From: an uncultured bacterium
GTDB taxonomy: Bacteria; Bacteroidota; Rhodothermia; Rhodothermales; UBA10348
DNA length: 43,489 nucleotides
Reading direction: 5' to 3'
NCBI GenBank assembly: GCA_938018055.1
Contig: CALIKL010000067.1
Coordinates: 1-43,489 of the forward strand
Shown here: positions 23,348-32,504 of the stretch, piece after piece
Position numbering within the stretch: the stretch's first letter is position 1
How the letters are laid out: every line of letters starts with the position of its first letter
Program-made: the position numbers and the translations under genes
Notes under the pieces: model-generated
Database searches by the model: none
What the model was told of the DNA's origin: nothing
The model's input: the letters and a program-made list of their open reading frames with translations, nothing else

Positions 23348-26104
23348 ATGGAAGCAGCACTTCGCGACGTGGAAGATCGATCCGATTTGAAGGTGATCGT
23401 TGCTCCAACCACGACGTCTGCCTCTTCCATCCGTACTGCCCTGGCTCGATCCGGTAGAGGTCTGGTCAATCTTGAAGCGTTGACCCCGGGAGGACTGGCC
23501 TTCCACATTTTGAAAGCCATGGACCCGATTGGAGCGCGTCAGTTCGTTGATGGCCTGACCTTGGAATGTGTCATTGCGGGGGCGCTGGCGCGACGGGATG
23601 AGAACCCACTGGCTTTACTTTTCTCCCGATCCGTGGCTGCCGTGACAAAAAGCATTGCCTCGGATCGTATGGCAGGTCGGCAAGCGCAGTGGGCCAAAGA
23701 GCATTCCAAGGGTGCAGCCCAGAGACTCTACGCCGAACTATTTGAAGAATACGAGGCTTATCTGCGCGTCCATGGGTTGTTCGACCAAGCGAGCGTGCTC
23801 GACGAAGCACTGCATCGGGTAGAACGATTTCGTTCGGAGCGTCATCTGGGGAAAGTGCTGGTGGTCCGAGAGACCCCCTTGTTTCCGAAACAAGCCATGC
23901 TCTTGGACGCGCTGGCTTCCGACGGGAAGGGCGTCTTGATCGGGTCTACAAGTGCATCGAGGTCGCAGGATTCGGCCGGGGCCTTCCTGAAGGAGTGGGA
24001 TGCGAGTCAATCTGAGGTGCTCCAGGCCGAGCCGCGTATTCTGCAGGCGGCGACTCGTCGAGAGGAAGTGTTGACCGTTTTTCAGGAAATCCGTGACAGG
24101 GGCATAGCCATTTCCGATGTGGAACTGGCTGTGACCGACCTCTCCGTCTACCGGCCTCTGATTCGCTCTCTCGGGCACAGGCTTGGCCTCCCAGTTGCAG
24201 CTGCTGATTCGCACGCGGACGGAGCTTTTGTTCAATGGTTGGTCGCCATGTTGGAATGGATGCACAGCCCCAATGAGGCGGATGTGTTGGCGGGAATGCT
24301 TCGAACTCATCATCTGTCGGGGGTTGAGGACCCCACGGTATTGGCAACGACACTGGATCAGTTTCCGGTGACCATGTCCATGCTTGATCGTCCTGGATTA
24401 CATGCTTCGTTGATGGAGGGTGCGAAGCGGAGTTGGACCGATACCGCGCGGGTCGATGAGCTCCTGCGGTTTCTGAAAGCCTTTCAGGCTCATCGATGGC
24501 CTGCCAGACTGAGTGCACGCCAAGCTCTCCTACGGCTGAAGCAGAGTGCCATCGCGTTGTGGCCAATGCCTGATGGAACGGCAGTTTGGCGTCATATTGA
24601 AGACCAGTTATCTGGTTTTGATGTAGCACCTGATGAGGCGCTGCCAGCGCGATGGCTTGCCAGCAGGATGGCTGGGGTATTGTCAGAGAATGGCAATTCA
24701 GCCCGGGATATTGGTACCGAAGTAATGGTCGTTCCTTTTCAGGAAGCTGGATTCGGTCCAAGAAATCACGTTTGGGTTCTCGGGTTGGACGACAAGGCAG
24801 CAGCGCGTGTGGAAGGCCAGGAGCGTTCCCATTTTGCAGGATTTGAGGCGGCTCGAGACGAATCCATGAACGGGGTGTTACGGCAGGGTACGGCAGAACT
24901 GAGACGACGTATCGGGTCGAACCTAACTTTGTGCGCCCCTTCCTTCGACGTGCAGGATGGGCGATTTCTCTTTCCTTCAGCTGCCTTGATTGAACATGGT
25001 GGCATAACGAAGCTGAAGCCGCAACGTCGGGATGCGAATCTGGACCTTGCAGATACCGCAGCAACCGGTCGGGTTCGAGCGGAATTTGAACATGTCAATG
25101 CTGGACAACAAGCTTTGGCTGCCAGACGAGCAAGCGAATGGACGGCTTGGGATGGTGTGCTGTCCGCTATTCCTGATGGGGAGAAGCCGAATCTTCGGGC
25201 CTCAACGTCCCGGTTGGAGATGCTGGCTGCTTGTCCTTTCAAATTCTGGCTATCGGAAATACTGGAGGTGCCAGTGGCACCAGAACCTGCCAGAGAGTGG
25301 CTATCAGCCTCGGATCTGGGACTGATGGTCCACGACTTGTTCGAGCGTCACACGCGAAGTCGTGCGGCAGGGCATTCCGGGACGGGAGCAGAGGATGAAA
25401 AAGAGATGCTGTTGCAACTGCGCGCTGCGTTGGAGCGACAGGCTATCCGATCCGGAGCGGAACGTTCAGCCGCCGTGGGTCAGCGTTATGAGGAGTTGGC
25501 TCAGGCCGTGGAGCAGTATTTCCAGCGCGAGCGCGCTTTGGAAGGAGAGAGAAAGCCAGTCCATGCAGAGTATCCCATTCACGAACCGAACGATCCTGAA
25601 TCGCGCACCATCTCGATACAGCTTCCTTCGGGAACGATCCAGTTGAGCGGGCGCATTGACCGAATAGATGAGTCGGTTGATGGCACCTGGATCATTATCG
25701 ATTACAAGACCGGTTCCTGGAAGGATTTTGTCCCAGCGAAATTGAAATCCCTCGATGCCAAGCTGCAATGGGCCCTTTACTCCATGGCGGCGGAGCGACT
25801 CTCAGGAAGGGTGGTGGAGCAGGCCGAATATGTCTTTACTTCCCATCGTGGGTCTGGGTGGGTCAGTGCGGCTGCTCCGCCGCCCGAGGAGGTTATCCTG
25901 GACCTGCTGAACCTGTTGTTGGCTCGATTTCGCGCTGGAGTGTTCGTTCAGGCTGCAGACAAGAACGGTGTGTGCACCTGGTGTGATTTCAAAGCTGTTT
26001 GTGGAGATCTGGACGAACGGAAAAGCCAACTGAAGGCCAAATTCGAGTGCGGTTCAGATGAGGTTGCCACACTGTTCGAAACATGGGCACACAAGCCACG
26101 ATGA
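23348..26104 (+). CDS. addB: AddB-like inactivated helicase and PD-(D/E)XK nuclease
   Basis: A 918-residue partner of the AddA helicase-nuclease in double-strand-break end processing. The C-terminal nuclease is clear: SRLEMLAACPFKFWL (Cys629), HDLFERHT, the SGRIDRIDE and IDYKTG motifs (Asp785, Lys787), and a final CTWCDFKAVC (Cys876, 879, 885). The four cysteines match the iron-sulfur staple of AddB. The N-terminal two thirds are helicase-like but show no Walker A loop, so it should not hydrolyse ATP, whereas Bacillus AddB keeps one. The frame is open for 22 codons before ATG 23348 with no usual start codon, so the N-terminus may be incomplete. The stop overlaps the addA start by four bases. 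Confidence 0.85.
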   Translation: MEAALRDVEDRSDLKVIVAPTTTSASSIRTALARSGRGLVNLEALTPGGLAFHILKAMDPIGARQFVDGLTLECVIAGALARRDENPLALLFSRSVAAVTKSIASDRMAGRQAQWAKEHSKGAAQRLYAELFEEYEAYLRVHGLFDQASVLDEALHRVERFRSERHLGKVLVVRETPLFPKQAMLLDALASDGKGVLIGSTSASRSQDSAGAFLKEWDASQSEVLQAEPRILQAATRREEVLTVFQEIRDRGIAISDVELAVTDLSVYRPLIRSLGHRLGLPVAAADSHADGAFVQWLVAMLEWMHSPNEADVLAGMLRTHHLSGVEDPTVLATTLDQFPVTMSMLDRPGLHASLMEGAKRSWTDTARVDELLRFLKAFQAHRWPARLSARQALLRLKQSAIALWPMPDGTAVWRHIEDQLSGFDVAPDEALPARWLASRMAGVLSENGNSARDIGTEVMVVPFQEAGFGPRNHVWVLGLDDKAAARVEGQERSHFAGFEAARDESMNGVLRQGTAELRRRIGSNLTLCAPSFDVQDGRFLFPSAALIEHGGITKLKPQRRDANLDLADTAATGRVRAEFEHVNAGQQALAARRASEWTAWDGVLSAIPDGEKPNLRASTSRLEMLAACPFKFWLSEILEVPVAPEPAREWLSASDLGLMVHDLFERHTRSRAAGHSGTGAEDEKEMLLQLRAALERQAIRSGAERSAAVGQRYEELAQAVEQYFQRERALEGERKPVHAEYPIHEPNDPESRTISIQLPSGTIQLSGRIDRIDESVDGTWIIIDYKTGSWKDFVPAKLKSLDAKLQWALYSMAAERLSGRVVEQAEYVFTSHRGSGWVSAAAPPPEEVILDLLNLLLARFRAGVFVQAADKNGVCTWCDFKAVCGDLDERKSQLKAKFECGSDEVATLFETWAHKPR

Positions 26105-29100
26105 CGATTATCTCCACACATACAACAAGTGATGAGCAAGCCCGACGGGTCTTGCGTGGAGATCGCTTCCTGGCACATCCTGTATCCTCAGATCCGGATG
26201 TAGTCTTCGATCGGAATATGATTGTGCGCGCCGGAGCGGGATCAGGGAAGACTTCTATTCTGATCGACCGGTTGATTGTCCTTGTTCGGAATGGGGTGCC
26301 TGTTTCTGCACTGGTGGCCATAACGTTTACCAACAGAGCAGCAGCTGAACTGAAAGAGCGCTTTTTCAAGCGTCTCCTGGAGGTACAGTCCGAACTGAAA
26401 GAGCGCGAAGGAGCCGAATGGGCTACCGAAAAAGAGCGTATCGATACTGCCCTCAAGCAGAGTGACGAAGCATTCATTGGGACCATCCATTCGTTTTGTG
26501 CAAGGTTGCTCCGGCAGCGATCACTCCAAGCTGGCCTTCCTCCGGATTTTCGGCAGATCGAGGATTCGGACGAATTGACCATGCGTCAGGCATTTTGGCA
26601 GGCGCGTGTCGAGAGCGCTCACGCTTCCGACGATCCTGACTGGAATGTGCTGCTTCGGGGCGATGTCTCGTGGTCCGGGCTGTTCAATTTTTTCGGGATG
26701 TTGAGCAGTAATCAGTCGGTTCTATTCAAAGAAAGCGGTATAAGCAGGCCAGAAGTGACTTCGTCCTATCAGCTGGCCCTGAAGGTGATTGACGCGCTGG
26801 AACCTGTCATACCTCCTTCGGATGATCCGGATGTTTTCATGACAGCGGTTCAACGTGCCAAACTTCGGGTGGGACCGGATGAGCAGGATGATTATAAACG
26901 CATCCGCGTCTTGAAGGCCCTGATGGATGGGGTCAAAGGCTCGGACGAACCGGAGCTCAATATCACAGCAAGTCGATGGGATCCTGTTCGCACGTCGGAT
27001 TTGAACAAACAGGCAGCGTCCATCAAGAAAGGAGAGGATGACCTGCTGGAAGGAGGGGCACTCAGAGAAGCGATTCTGGGGCCTATTCGGCAAACAGTGA
27101 AATCCTGGGATGCTTGGCTTCATGATGCAGCAACGCGGTTTGCGGGAGCAGCCGTAGAAGCCTATCGGAATCACAGGATCGGTGAGGGATTACTCACCTA
27201 TGACGACTTGCTGCACGAAGCCACGCGATTGGTCTTGAACTCATCGTCCGCTCGGAACGCTTTCCAGGAGCAATACACGCATTTTCTGATCGATGAATTC
27301 CAGGATACGGATCCGGCGCAGGCGGCCCTGTTTTTCGGTTTGTGTTCGCGCTCCCCGAACGCTTCGGATTGGACTTCTTCTCGACTGGAGCCTGGACGGT
27401 TGTTCGTGGTGGGAGATGACAAACAGTCGATCTATCGATTCAGGAAGGCGGATTTCCAAGTATTCGCAGCCGTTGCTTCGGCCATTGTTCGGGATGGTGG
27501 TGAGGAGGTCAAGCTGAGGGCCAACTTCAGAACCGATGAAGCGCTTTGCGACTGGATAAATGGATCTGTGGGAGAGGTATTCAAAACTCGTGAGGCTCCC
27601 TACCAGGCGTCTTGGGAGCCTTTGGAGCCCGCCAAGGGTCGAATTGGTCCTCTCAAGCCTGTTGTTCACCTCGCGATCGGCAAGTCTGGCCAGAAAGCAC
27701 AGAAGCCACGGGTAATGGCCGAGGCTGCGAGTATTGCTCAACGCATTCATGCTTCCATTTCTTCCGGAGAGTCATCTGCTGGAGATCACATGGTGCTCGT
27801 CCGGACGCATTCCCATGTCCCGGTTTTTCTTGACATGTTTTCGCGCATGGGGGTCCCCGTTTCCCTTCCCGGAGGAAAACAGCGTGGCGCGGAGACGGTC
27901 GTTCATCTTGTACATGATGTCCTTAAATCATTGCTTGACCCTGAAGACGGCGTAGCGGTCGTGGCTGTACTGCGAGGCCTTCTGTTTGGTATTTCAGACA
28001 GGGATCTTCAATCCTACAAGAGCAGCGGAGGAAGCTGGGCTGGTCGATTGGCAGATGCTGCTCATCTGGATGGCGCACCATCTGCCGTGAAGCGGGCCGC
28101 CAGGGAATTGGCTGAGTGGTCGAACCTGTTCAGAGATGAGCGTCCCTCTATTGCCTTCGAGCTCTTGCTGGCTCGAACCGGCCTGTTTGGTGCTCTGCGC
28201 GGCGAACCCAATGGCGCCCTTAAGGCTGGGACGCTACGGCGTATTGGAGCGCTTTTGTCGGCCTGGGAGGAAAAAGGATTATCCTTTGCCGCCTGTGTAC
28301 GAGAATTGGGTCGTTACCGCTCCGGTGAATTGAATCTGGAACCATTTTCCGTCGCAGAGCCCTTCGGCACGTGCGTGAGGATATTGACGGTTCACTCCTC
28401 CAAGGGGCTGCAGGCACCTTACGTCTACCTTGCGGATTGCTTGCCTCCTTCATCCCATCTCACCTCGCTGCACGTTCGACGGGAGGGGGGGAGATTACTC
28501 GGTGATGCGCTGGTCGTAAAGGGTAGTCCGCCGTTTGAGTCGTCTGAGCTTGAGCCGGCTGGCTGGAGCGCTGCGTTGGAACAGGAGTCACTCTTTGACC
28601 AGGCGGAGACCCATCGACTTTTGTATGTCGCGACCACCCGAGCCGAGAAACAGCTCATTGTGTCTTCCCATGCAGAGGCCGGAAAGGGGAAAGGGAGTTG
28701 GGATGTGCTGGGAGACTACTTTGATAACCCGCTGGTTGAGCGCGTGGATATTGATCCTTCTACATTCGATTGGCCTGCGATTGATGCAGATTCTGATCAA
28801 AGGGAACAGGTCACGCCAGGTGGATCGGGAACGGTAGATTCCTCACCGCTTGCAAGGCCCGCCGAGTGGACGCTGAGTCGCCCATCAGAGACATCTGACG
28901 AAGAACCGAATCATTCATTACCCGGCTCCGGGATTGGCCGCTCCGCCGGAATGCGATACGGGAGCGCTGTTCACGCGCTTTTTGAAGCTGTTGTCGCTCG
29001 CAGAAAGAGTGGCATAGATGAAGAGGATATCAGCGTTTTGGCGAGTCAAGTCATGCAATCGGAGCTGGAAGGGATCTCGGAGGAGGAGGATTCGAGAGGC

Positions 29101-29472
29101 AAAAAAACAGACCGATCGGGATCGGCCGCTCGCTCTTTGCAGGCTTTCATCCGATCCGATCTTTGGAGGGATTTACAGGCCGCTGATCGGGTTCTGACAG
29201 AGGTACCTTTCACCACACAGTCCATGGATGAAGAACTCGCCGTTGTGACCAGCGGCGTGGTGGATTTGGCGTTTCGTTCGGACGAGCAATGGACCATTGT
29301 GGATTACAAGACGGACCGTGCCGATGAATCAACGTTGATTGAACGGCACGCATTGCAAATCAGGGCGTATGTTCAGGCATGGAAAACCCTGTTTCCAGAC
29401 GAACCGTGCAGCGGTTTGATCTGGTCGACGGCACTGGATCGACCTATCCCGATCAACCTTCAAGACGATTGA
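26101..29472 (+). CDS. addA: AddA-like UvrD-family helicase-nuclease
   Basis: A 1123-residue protein with helicase motifs in order: Walker A AGAGSGKT (44-51), ITFTNRAAAELKER, FIGTIHSF, LTYDDLL, DEFQDTDPAQ, GDDKQSIYRFR, LRANFRT, VHSSKGLQ and YVATTRAEKQL. The C-terminal nuclease has GSAVHALFEAV and WTIVDYKTD. It would unwind and degrade broken DNA ends and, with AddB, prepare them for RecA. ATG 26101 overlaps the addB stop (ATGA); ATG 26083 is an alternative with a 22-base overlap. The rmuC gene follows after ten bases, so the three genes are probably co-transcribed. All catalytic motifs look intact. Confidence 0.92.
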   Translation: MTIISTHTTSDEQARRVLRGDRFLAHPVSSDPDVVFDRNMIVRAGAGSGKTSILIDRLIVLVRNGVPVSALVAITFTNRAAAELKERFFKRLLEVQSELKEREGAEWATEKERIDTALKQSDEAFIGTIHSFCARLLRQRSLQAGLPPDFRQIEDSDELTMRQAFWQARVESAHASDDPDWNVLLRGDVSWSGLFNFFGMLSSNQSVLFKESGISRPEVTSSYQLALKVIDALEPVIPPSDDPDVFMTAVQRAKLRVGPDEQDDYKRIRVLKALMDGVKGSDEPELNITASRWDPVRTSDLNKQAASIKKGEDDLLEGGALREAILGPIRQTVKSWDAWLHDAATRFAGAAVEAYRNHRIGEGLLTYDDLLHEATRLVLNSSSARNAFQEQYTHFLIDEFQDTDPAQAALFFGLCSRSPNASDWTSSRLEPGRLFVVGDDKQSIYRFRKADFQVFAAVASAIVRDGGEEVKLRANFRTDEALCDWINGSVGEVFKTREAPYQASWEPLEPAKGRIGPLKPVVHLAIGKSGQKAQKPRVMAEAASIAQRIHASISSGESSAGDHMVLVRTHSHVPVFLDMFSRMGVPVSLPGGKQRGAETVVHLVHDVLKSLLDPEDGVAVVAVLRGLLFGISDRDLQSYKSSGGSWAGRLADAAHLDGAPSAVKRAARELAEWSNLFRDERPSIAFELLLARTGLFGALRGEPNGALKAGTLRRIGALLSAWEEKGLSFAACVRELGRYRSGELNLEPFSVAEPFGTCVRILTVHSSKGLQAPYVYLADCLPPSSHLTSLHVRREGGRLLGDALVVKGSPPFESSELEPAGWSAALEQESLFDQAETHRLLYVATTRAEKQLIVSSHAEAGKGKGSWDVLGDYFDNPLVERVDIDPSTFDWPAIDADSDQREQVTPGGSGTVDSSPLARPAEWTLSRPSETSDEEPNHSLPGSGIGRSAGMRYGSAVHALFEAVVARRKSGIDEEDISVLASQVMQSELEGISEEEDSRGKKTDRSGSAARSLQAFIRSDLWRDLQAADRVLTEVPFTTQSMDEELAVVTSGVVDLAFRSDEQWTIVDYKTDRADESTLIERHALQIRAYVQAWKTLFPDEPCSGLIWSTALDRPIPINLQDD

Positions 29473-29482
29473 TGGCTTTTTT

Positions 29483-30826
29483 ATGACGAACCTTATCCTG
29501 ATCGGAATCCTGGGCTTGGCCATCGGTGCCGCTTTTGCCTGGCTGTATCTGAAAGCCAGCTATTCTGGCGTGCAAGCCCGCGCCGAAGAATTGGAAGCAT
29601 CGAGGAATCATGCGGAGCAAGAATTGGGCACACTGCGCGAAAGTCAGTCCACATTACGGGCAGAATTGTCAGCAGAACGTGCAGCACGTGAGCAGGAAAT
29701 CAAAGGGTGGCAGGAGAAGCAGGATGCGCTGGTAAAGGCGCAGGAAGAGCTTATGAAGCAATTCGATGCGTTGTCTCGCAAGGCTCTGGACATGAATAGC
29801 AAGAGTTTTCTTGAACTGGCCAAGACCCAGATGGAGAAAATGATCACGGACGTGGACCAGAAGGAAACGAAGCGAAAGCTCGAGATGGAAAAGCTGGTGC
29901 AGCCGCTTTCCAAGTCGCTGGAGGATGTGTCCAAACACGTTCGAGAGGTCGAAAAGGAACGTGAAAAGGCCTACGCGTCAATCACGGAGCAGGTGAAAGG
30001 ACTCTCCGAAGCACAACTCGCCATTCGAAAGGAAGCCAGCAATCTGGTCAATGCGTTGCGTCGACCTTCCGTTCGCGGTCGCTGGGGTGAAATGCAGTTG
30101 CGCCGCGTGGTTGAAATGGCCGGTATGTTAGACCATTGTGACTTCGAAGAACAGCATACCGTTCATTCTGATAACGGTAGATTGCGGCCCGACATGATCG
30201 TACATCTGGCAGGCGGTCGGACCATTGTTGTCGATGCCAAGGCACCGCTGTCAGCCTACCTGGATGCAGTCGAGACAGAAGATGAGGTGGCACGCGAGCA
30301 GTTCATGAAAAAGCACGCTGAGCAGGTCAAGACGCATATCCGGCAGTTGTCGACAAAGGCCTATCAGGATCAATTCAGCAGTACACCGGATATGGTCGTC
30401 CTTTTCCTCCCGGGAGAATCATTCTATTACGCAGCTCAGGAGATGGACCCCTCCCTGATAGAACAGGGGGTTGAAAACAATGTGGTGATTGCTACACCAA
30501 CAACACTTATCACTCTTCTGAAAGCTGTGGCCTACGGTTGGCGCCAGGAGCAACTGGCCGAGAATGCTCAGAAGATATCTCAGCTAGGCCAAGAGCTGTA
30601 CGATCGTCTCCGGGTACTCGCAGAGCACATCAACAAAGTGGGACGCGGCTTGAACTCGGCCATGAACAGCTACAACAGCGCCGTCTCTTCCATGGAGCGA
30701 CGGGTACTGGTCTCGGCCCGCAAATTCAAGGAGCTGGGATCTTCAACGTCCGCTGAACTCCCTGAAGTGTCAGAGCTGGAAAGCGTGACACGTCAGCTTG
30801 AACTGGGCACGGGAGAAGACGAATGA
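29483..30826 (+). CDS. rmuC: DNA recombination protein RmuC
   Basis: A 447-residue protein. An N-terminal membrane helix (LILIGILGLAIGAAFAWLYL) is followed by a long coiled coil (about residues 30-185) and the conserved RmuC core: RGRWGEMQLRRVVEMAGM, RPDMIVHLAGG, VVDAKAPLSAYL and VVIATPTTLITLLKAVAYGW. RmuC limits inversions at short repeats and is thought to be a nuclease of the PD-(D/E)XK type, the DAK of VVDAK being part of the site. It lies ten bases after addA, supporting a shared role in DNA-end metabolism. Length is usual for the family. Confidence 0.93.
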   Translation: MTNLILIGILGLAIGAAFAWLYLKASYSGVQARAEELEASRNHAEQELGTLRESQSTLRAELSAERAAREQEIKGWQEKQDALVKAQEELMKQFDALSRKALDMNSKSFLELAKTQMEKMITDVDQKETKRKLEMEKLVQPLSKSLEDVSKHVREVEKEREKAYASITEQVKGLSEAQLAIRKEASNLVNALRRPSVRGRWGEMQLRRVVEMAGMLDHCDFEEQHTVHSDNGRLRPDMIVHLAGGRTIVVDAKAPLSAYLDAVETEDEVAREQFMKKHAEQVKTHIRQLSTKAYQDQFSSTPDMVVLFLPGESFYYAAQEMDPSLIEQGVENNVVIATPTTLITLLKAVAYGWRQEQLAENAQKISQLGQELYDRLRVLAEHINKVGRGLNSAMNSYNSAVSSMERRVLVSARKFKELGSSTSAELPEVSELESVTRQLELGTGEDE

Positions 30827-30865
30827 CGGACGCTGATCCGGGATCGACTCGTGGTTCAATAGCGG

Positions 30866-32227
30866 TCAGGCCGTGACAGGGATCATGGCAAGACGAGACT
30901 CAGGAGTCTCCAGAAGCAGGTGAACCATCTCTTTCCACGCATCCATTTCGTCAGAAACCGTGGCCTTCAGTTCATCGATGCGTTGCTGAAGTAGTTCCAG
31001 TTCTTCGTCTCTTCGCTGGCGCATCTGCTGCAGGGTTTCCTGACCGGCGTCCCGCACCTGCTGGATGGTTTCGTCGCGCGCGGTTCGCATTTCCGCCATC
31101 TTTTCGTCGCGAACGGAACGCATCTGCTGGATGGTTTCATCACGTACGGCTCGCATTTCGCCAACCTTGGCGGCTTTGGCCGTGCGAACGTTGTCAAACG
31201 TCTCCTTCTTGAGACGCTGCAGTTTGTCCGAGGCGGTCTTCAGGCCGTTCAGGTTCTCAGTCAGCGATGCCGCTGCATCCTCTACACGTTGGCTCCACGA
31301 ATCCACGTCAATGCGGTGTTTGAGCTCTTCGAGACGTTCCATCATGAGATGGCGGTCAGCTGCGACCAGACGACGTTTGATGGTAAGCTGGTTGACCTTT
31401 TTGAGGTCCCGAGCGAGGCCAATCTTGCTGAGGGTCCAGATTGCAATCTTCGCCGGATCGAATTGCCACCAGCGCACGCCATTGCGATAATCGCCGGCAA
31501 ATGTGTGATGATAATTGTGGTACCCTTCTCCGAACGTCAGAATGGAAAGGATGAAATTGTTAACGGCGGTATGCTCTGTGCTGTAAGGTTGTGATCCCCA
31601 CATGTGGGCCAGGGAATTGATGAACCAGGTACAATGGTGTACCAAGAACATTCGCAGCAATACCCCAATGACAAACGCGCCGAACGGATCACCCGTAATG
31701 GCCCAGACAGCGGCCCAAGCCAACGTGTTGGCTACCACCATCAACGATCCGAAATGCTTGTGCTGAAATTGCAGCGTCGGACGTTTCCACAAGTCTTGGA
31801 TAATGCGCGGATTAATTTCGGGACGCTTTCTCAGCATCCAAAGCACATGTGAGTGCCAGAATCCTTTGGGTGCGCTGTACGGATCCAGATCGGTATCGAC
31901 GTGACGGTGGTGGATGCGATGATCGTGAGACCAGGAGAAAATGCTGCCCTGAGTGGCAACCGTACCCCAGAATGCGAGGAAAGCCTCAATCATCGGATGG
32001 GTCTTGTACGTCACATGGGCATACAGCCGATGGTAACCCATGGTGATGGCTAGCAAACACAGGGTCCACAGACCCGCTGTACTCCACACCAGACTGGCGG
32101 AAACGTCAGCCTGGATCAAGTAGATCGGTAGCAGGATGACGAGTAGCAGGTGGTACCCACCGAGAAAGAGTACGTTGGTCCAATCGAGGGACCGGGAGCG
32201 CGCTGGGGACGCAGGGGCCTGGGACAT
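30866..32227 (-). CDS. Acyl-CoA/fatty-acid delta-9-type desaturase with 11-residue-repeat tail
   Basis: The 453-residue protein makes unsaturated fatty acids in the membrane. Residues 20-265 are the desaturase: four hydrophobic helices and three histidine boxes, HRLYAH (66-71), HRIHH (103-107) and HNYHH (237-241), plus NSLAHMWG. Typical bacterial members end soon after. Here about 190 extra residues follow, mostly charged helix; residues 347-412 are six 11-residue units such as MRAVRDETIQQ and MRTARDETIQQ. ATG 32227 is chosen because TATCTTTG lies 74 bases before it; GTG 32293 would sit at or upstream of the transcription start. The gene converges on rmuC. A membrane- or protein-binding role for the tail is inference. 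Confidence 0.92.
   Translation of the reverse strand: MSQAPASPARSRSLDWTNVLFLGGYHLLLVILLPIYLIQADVSASLVWSTAGLWTLCLLAITMGYHRLYAHVTYKTHPMIEAFLAFWGTVATQGSIFSWSHDHRIHHRHVDTDLDPYSAPKGFWHSHVLWMLRKRPEINPRIIQDLWKRPTLQFQHKHFGSLMVVANTLAWAAVWAITGDPFGAFVIGVLLRMFLVHHCTWFINSLAHMWGSQPYSTEHTAVNNFILSILTFGEGYHNYHHTFAGDYRNGVRWWQFDPAKIAIWTLSKIGLARDLKKVNQLTIKRRLVAADRHLMMERLEELKHRIDVDSWSQRVEDAAASLTENLNGLKTASDKLQRLKKETFDNVRTAKAAKVGEMRAVRDETIQQMRSVRDEKMAEMRTARDETIQQVRDAGQETLQQMRQRRDEELELLQQRIDELKATVSDEMDAWKEMVHLLLETPESRLAMIPVTA
30992..31189 (-). repeat. Six imperfect 33-bp tandem repeats coding for 11-residue units
   Basis: Within the desaturase tail six units follow each other without gaps: VRTAKAAKVGE, MRAVRDETIQQ, MRSVRDEKMAE, MRTARDETIQQ, VRDAGQETLQQ and MRQRRDEELEL. 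The DNA repeats at 33-base steps. Hydrophobic residues recur at unit positions 1, 4 and 9, the pattern of a hendecad coiled coil or amphipathic helix. Confidence 0.85.
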
Positions 32228-32301
32228 GAGATCGAGGGCATTCTGGCGAGCCGGACGGGCTGCGCAATTATCGCGACCTAGAGGGAAGGACACGGAAAGC
32301 C

Positions 32302-32309
32302 CAAAGATA
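32302..32309 (-). promoter_or_regulatory. TATCTTTG promoter element of the desaturase gene
   Basis: An exact TATCTTTG on the minus strand, 74 bases before the chosen start. The upstream element 20 bases away is only a weak match. It places the transcription start near 32295. Confidence 0.5.
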
Positions 32310-32345
32310 CGGAAGGTTGAATCGGGTCACCACTCCGCTGATCGC

Positions 32346-32504
32346 TTAGTATGCACCTGCGGAGTTTGAAACTGCCCGGAAGGTGCGGACGAGGATGACA
32401 ATATCCAACCAGATGGACCAGTTTCGGACGTAATAAGAGTCGAACTGCTCCATACCGTCCGTACCTGCATCTGAGCGCCCGGAAACTTGCCACAGACCTG
32501 TCAT
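32346..32504 (-). pseudogene. C-terminal fragment of a bacterial sugar transferase (WbaP/ExoY family)
   Basis: Read on the minus strand from the ATG that overlaps the stop of the decarboxylase gene (TAATG), 52 codons give [14 protein letters not shown], then FDSYYVRNWSIWLDIVILVR, ending in SAGAY and TAA. This is the conserved end of polyprenyl-phosphate sugar transferases, which start exopolysaccharide or O-antigen repeat synthesis by placing a sugar phosphate on the lipid carrier. Full proteins are 200-470 residues; the membrane and catalytic parts are absent. The reading frame is clean to the stop, so it is a recent remnant or an assembly junction rather than old decay. In-frame sequence upstream of the ATG, inside the decarboxylase gene, does not extend the family match. 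Confidence 0.85.

Noticed and set aside
32228-32293. Longer desaturase start at GTG 32293
   Set aside because: The TATCTTTG promoter element ends at 32302, which would put the transcription start at about the GTG itself, and the extra residues have no family match.
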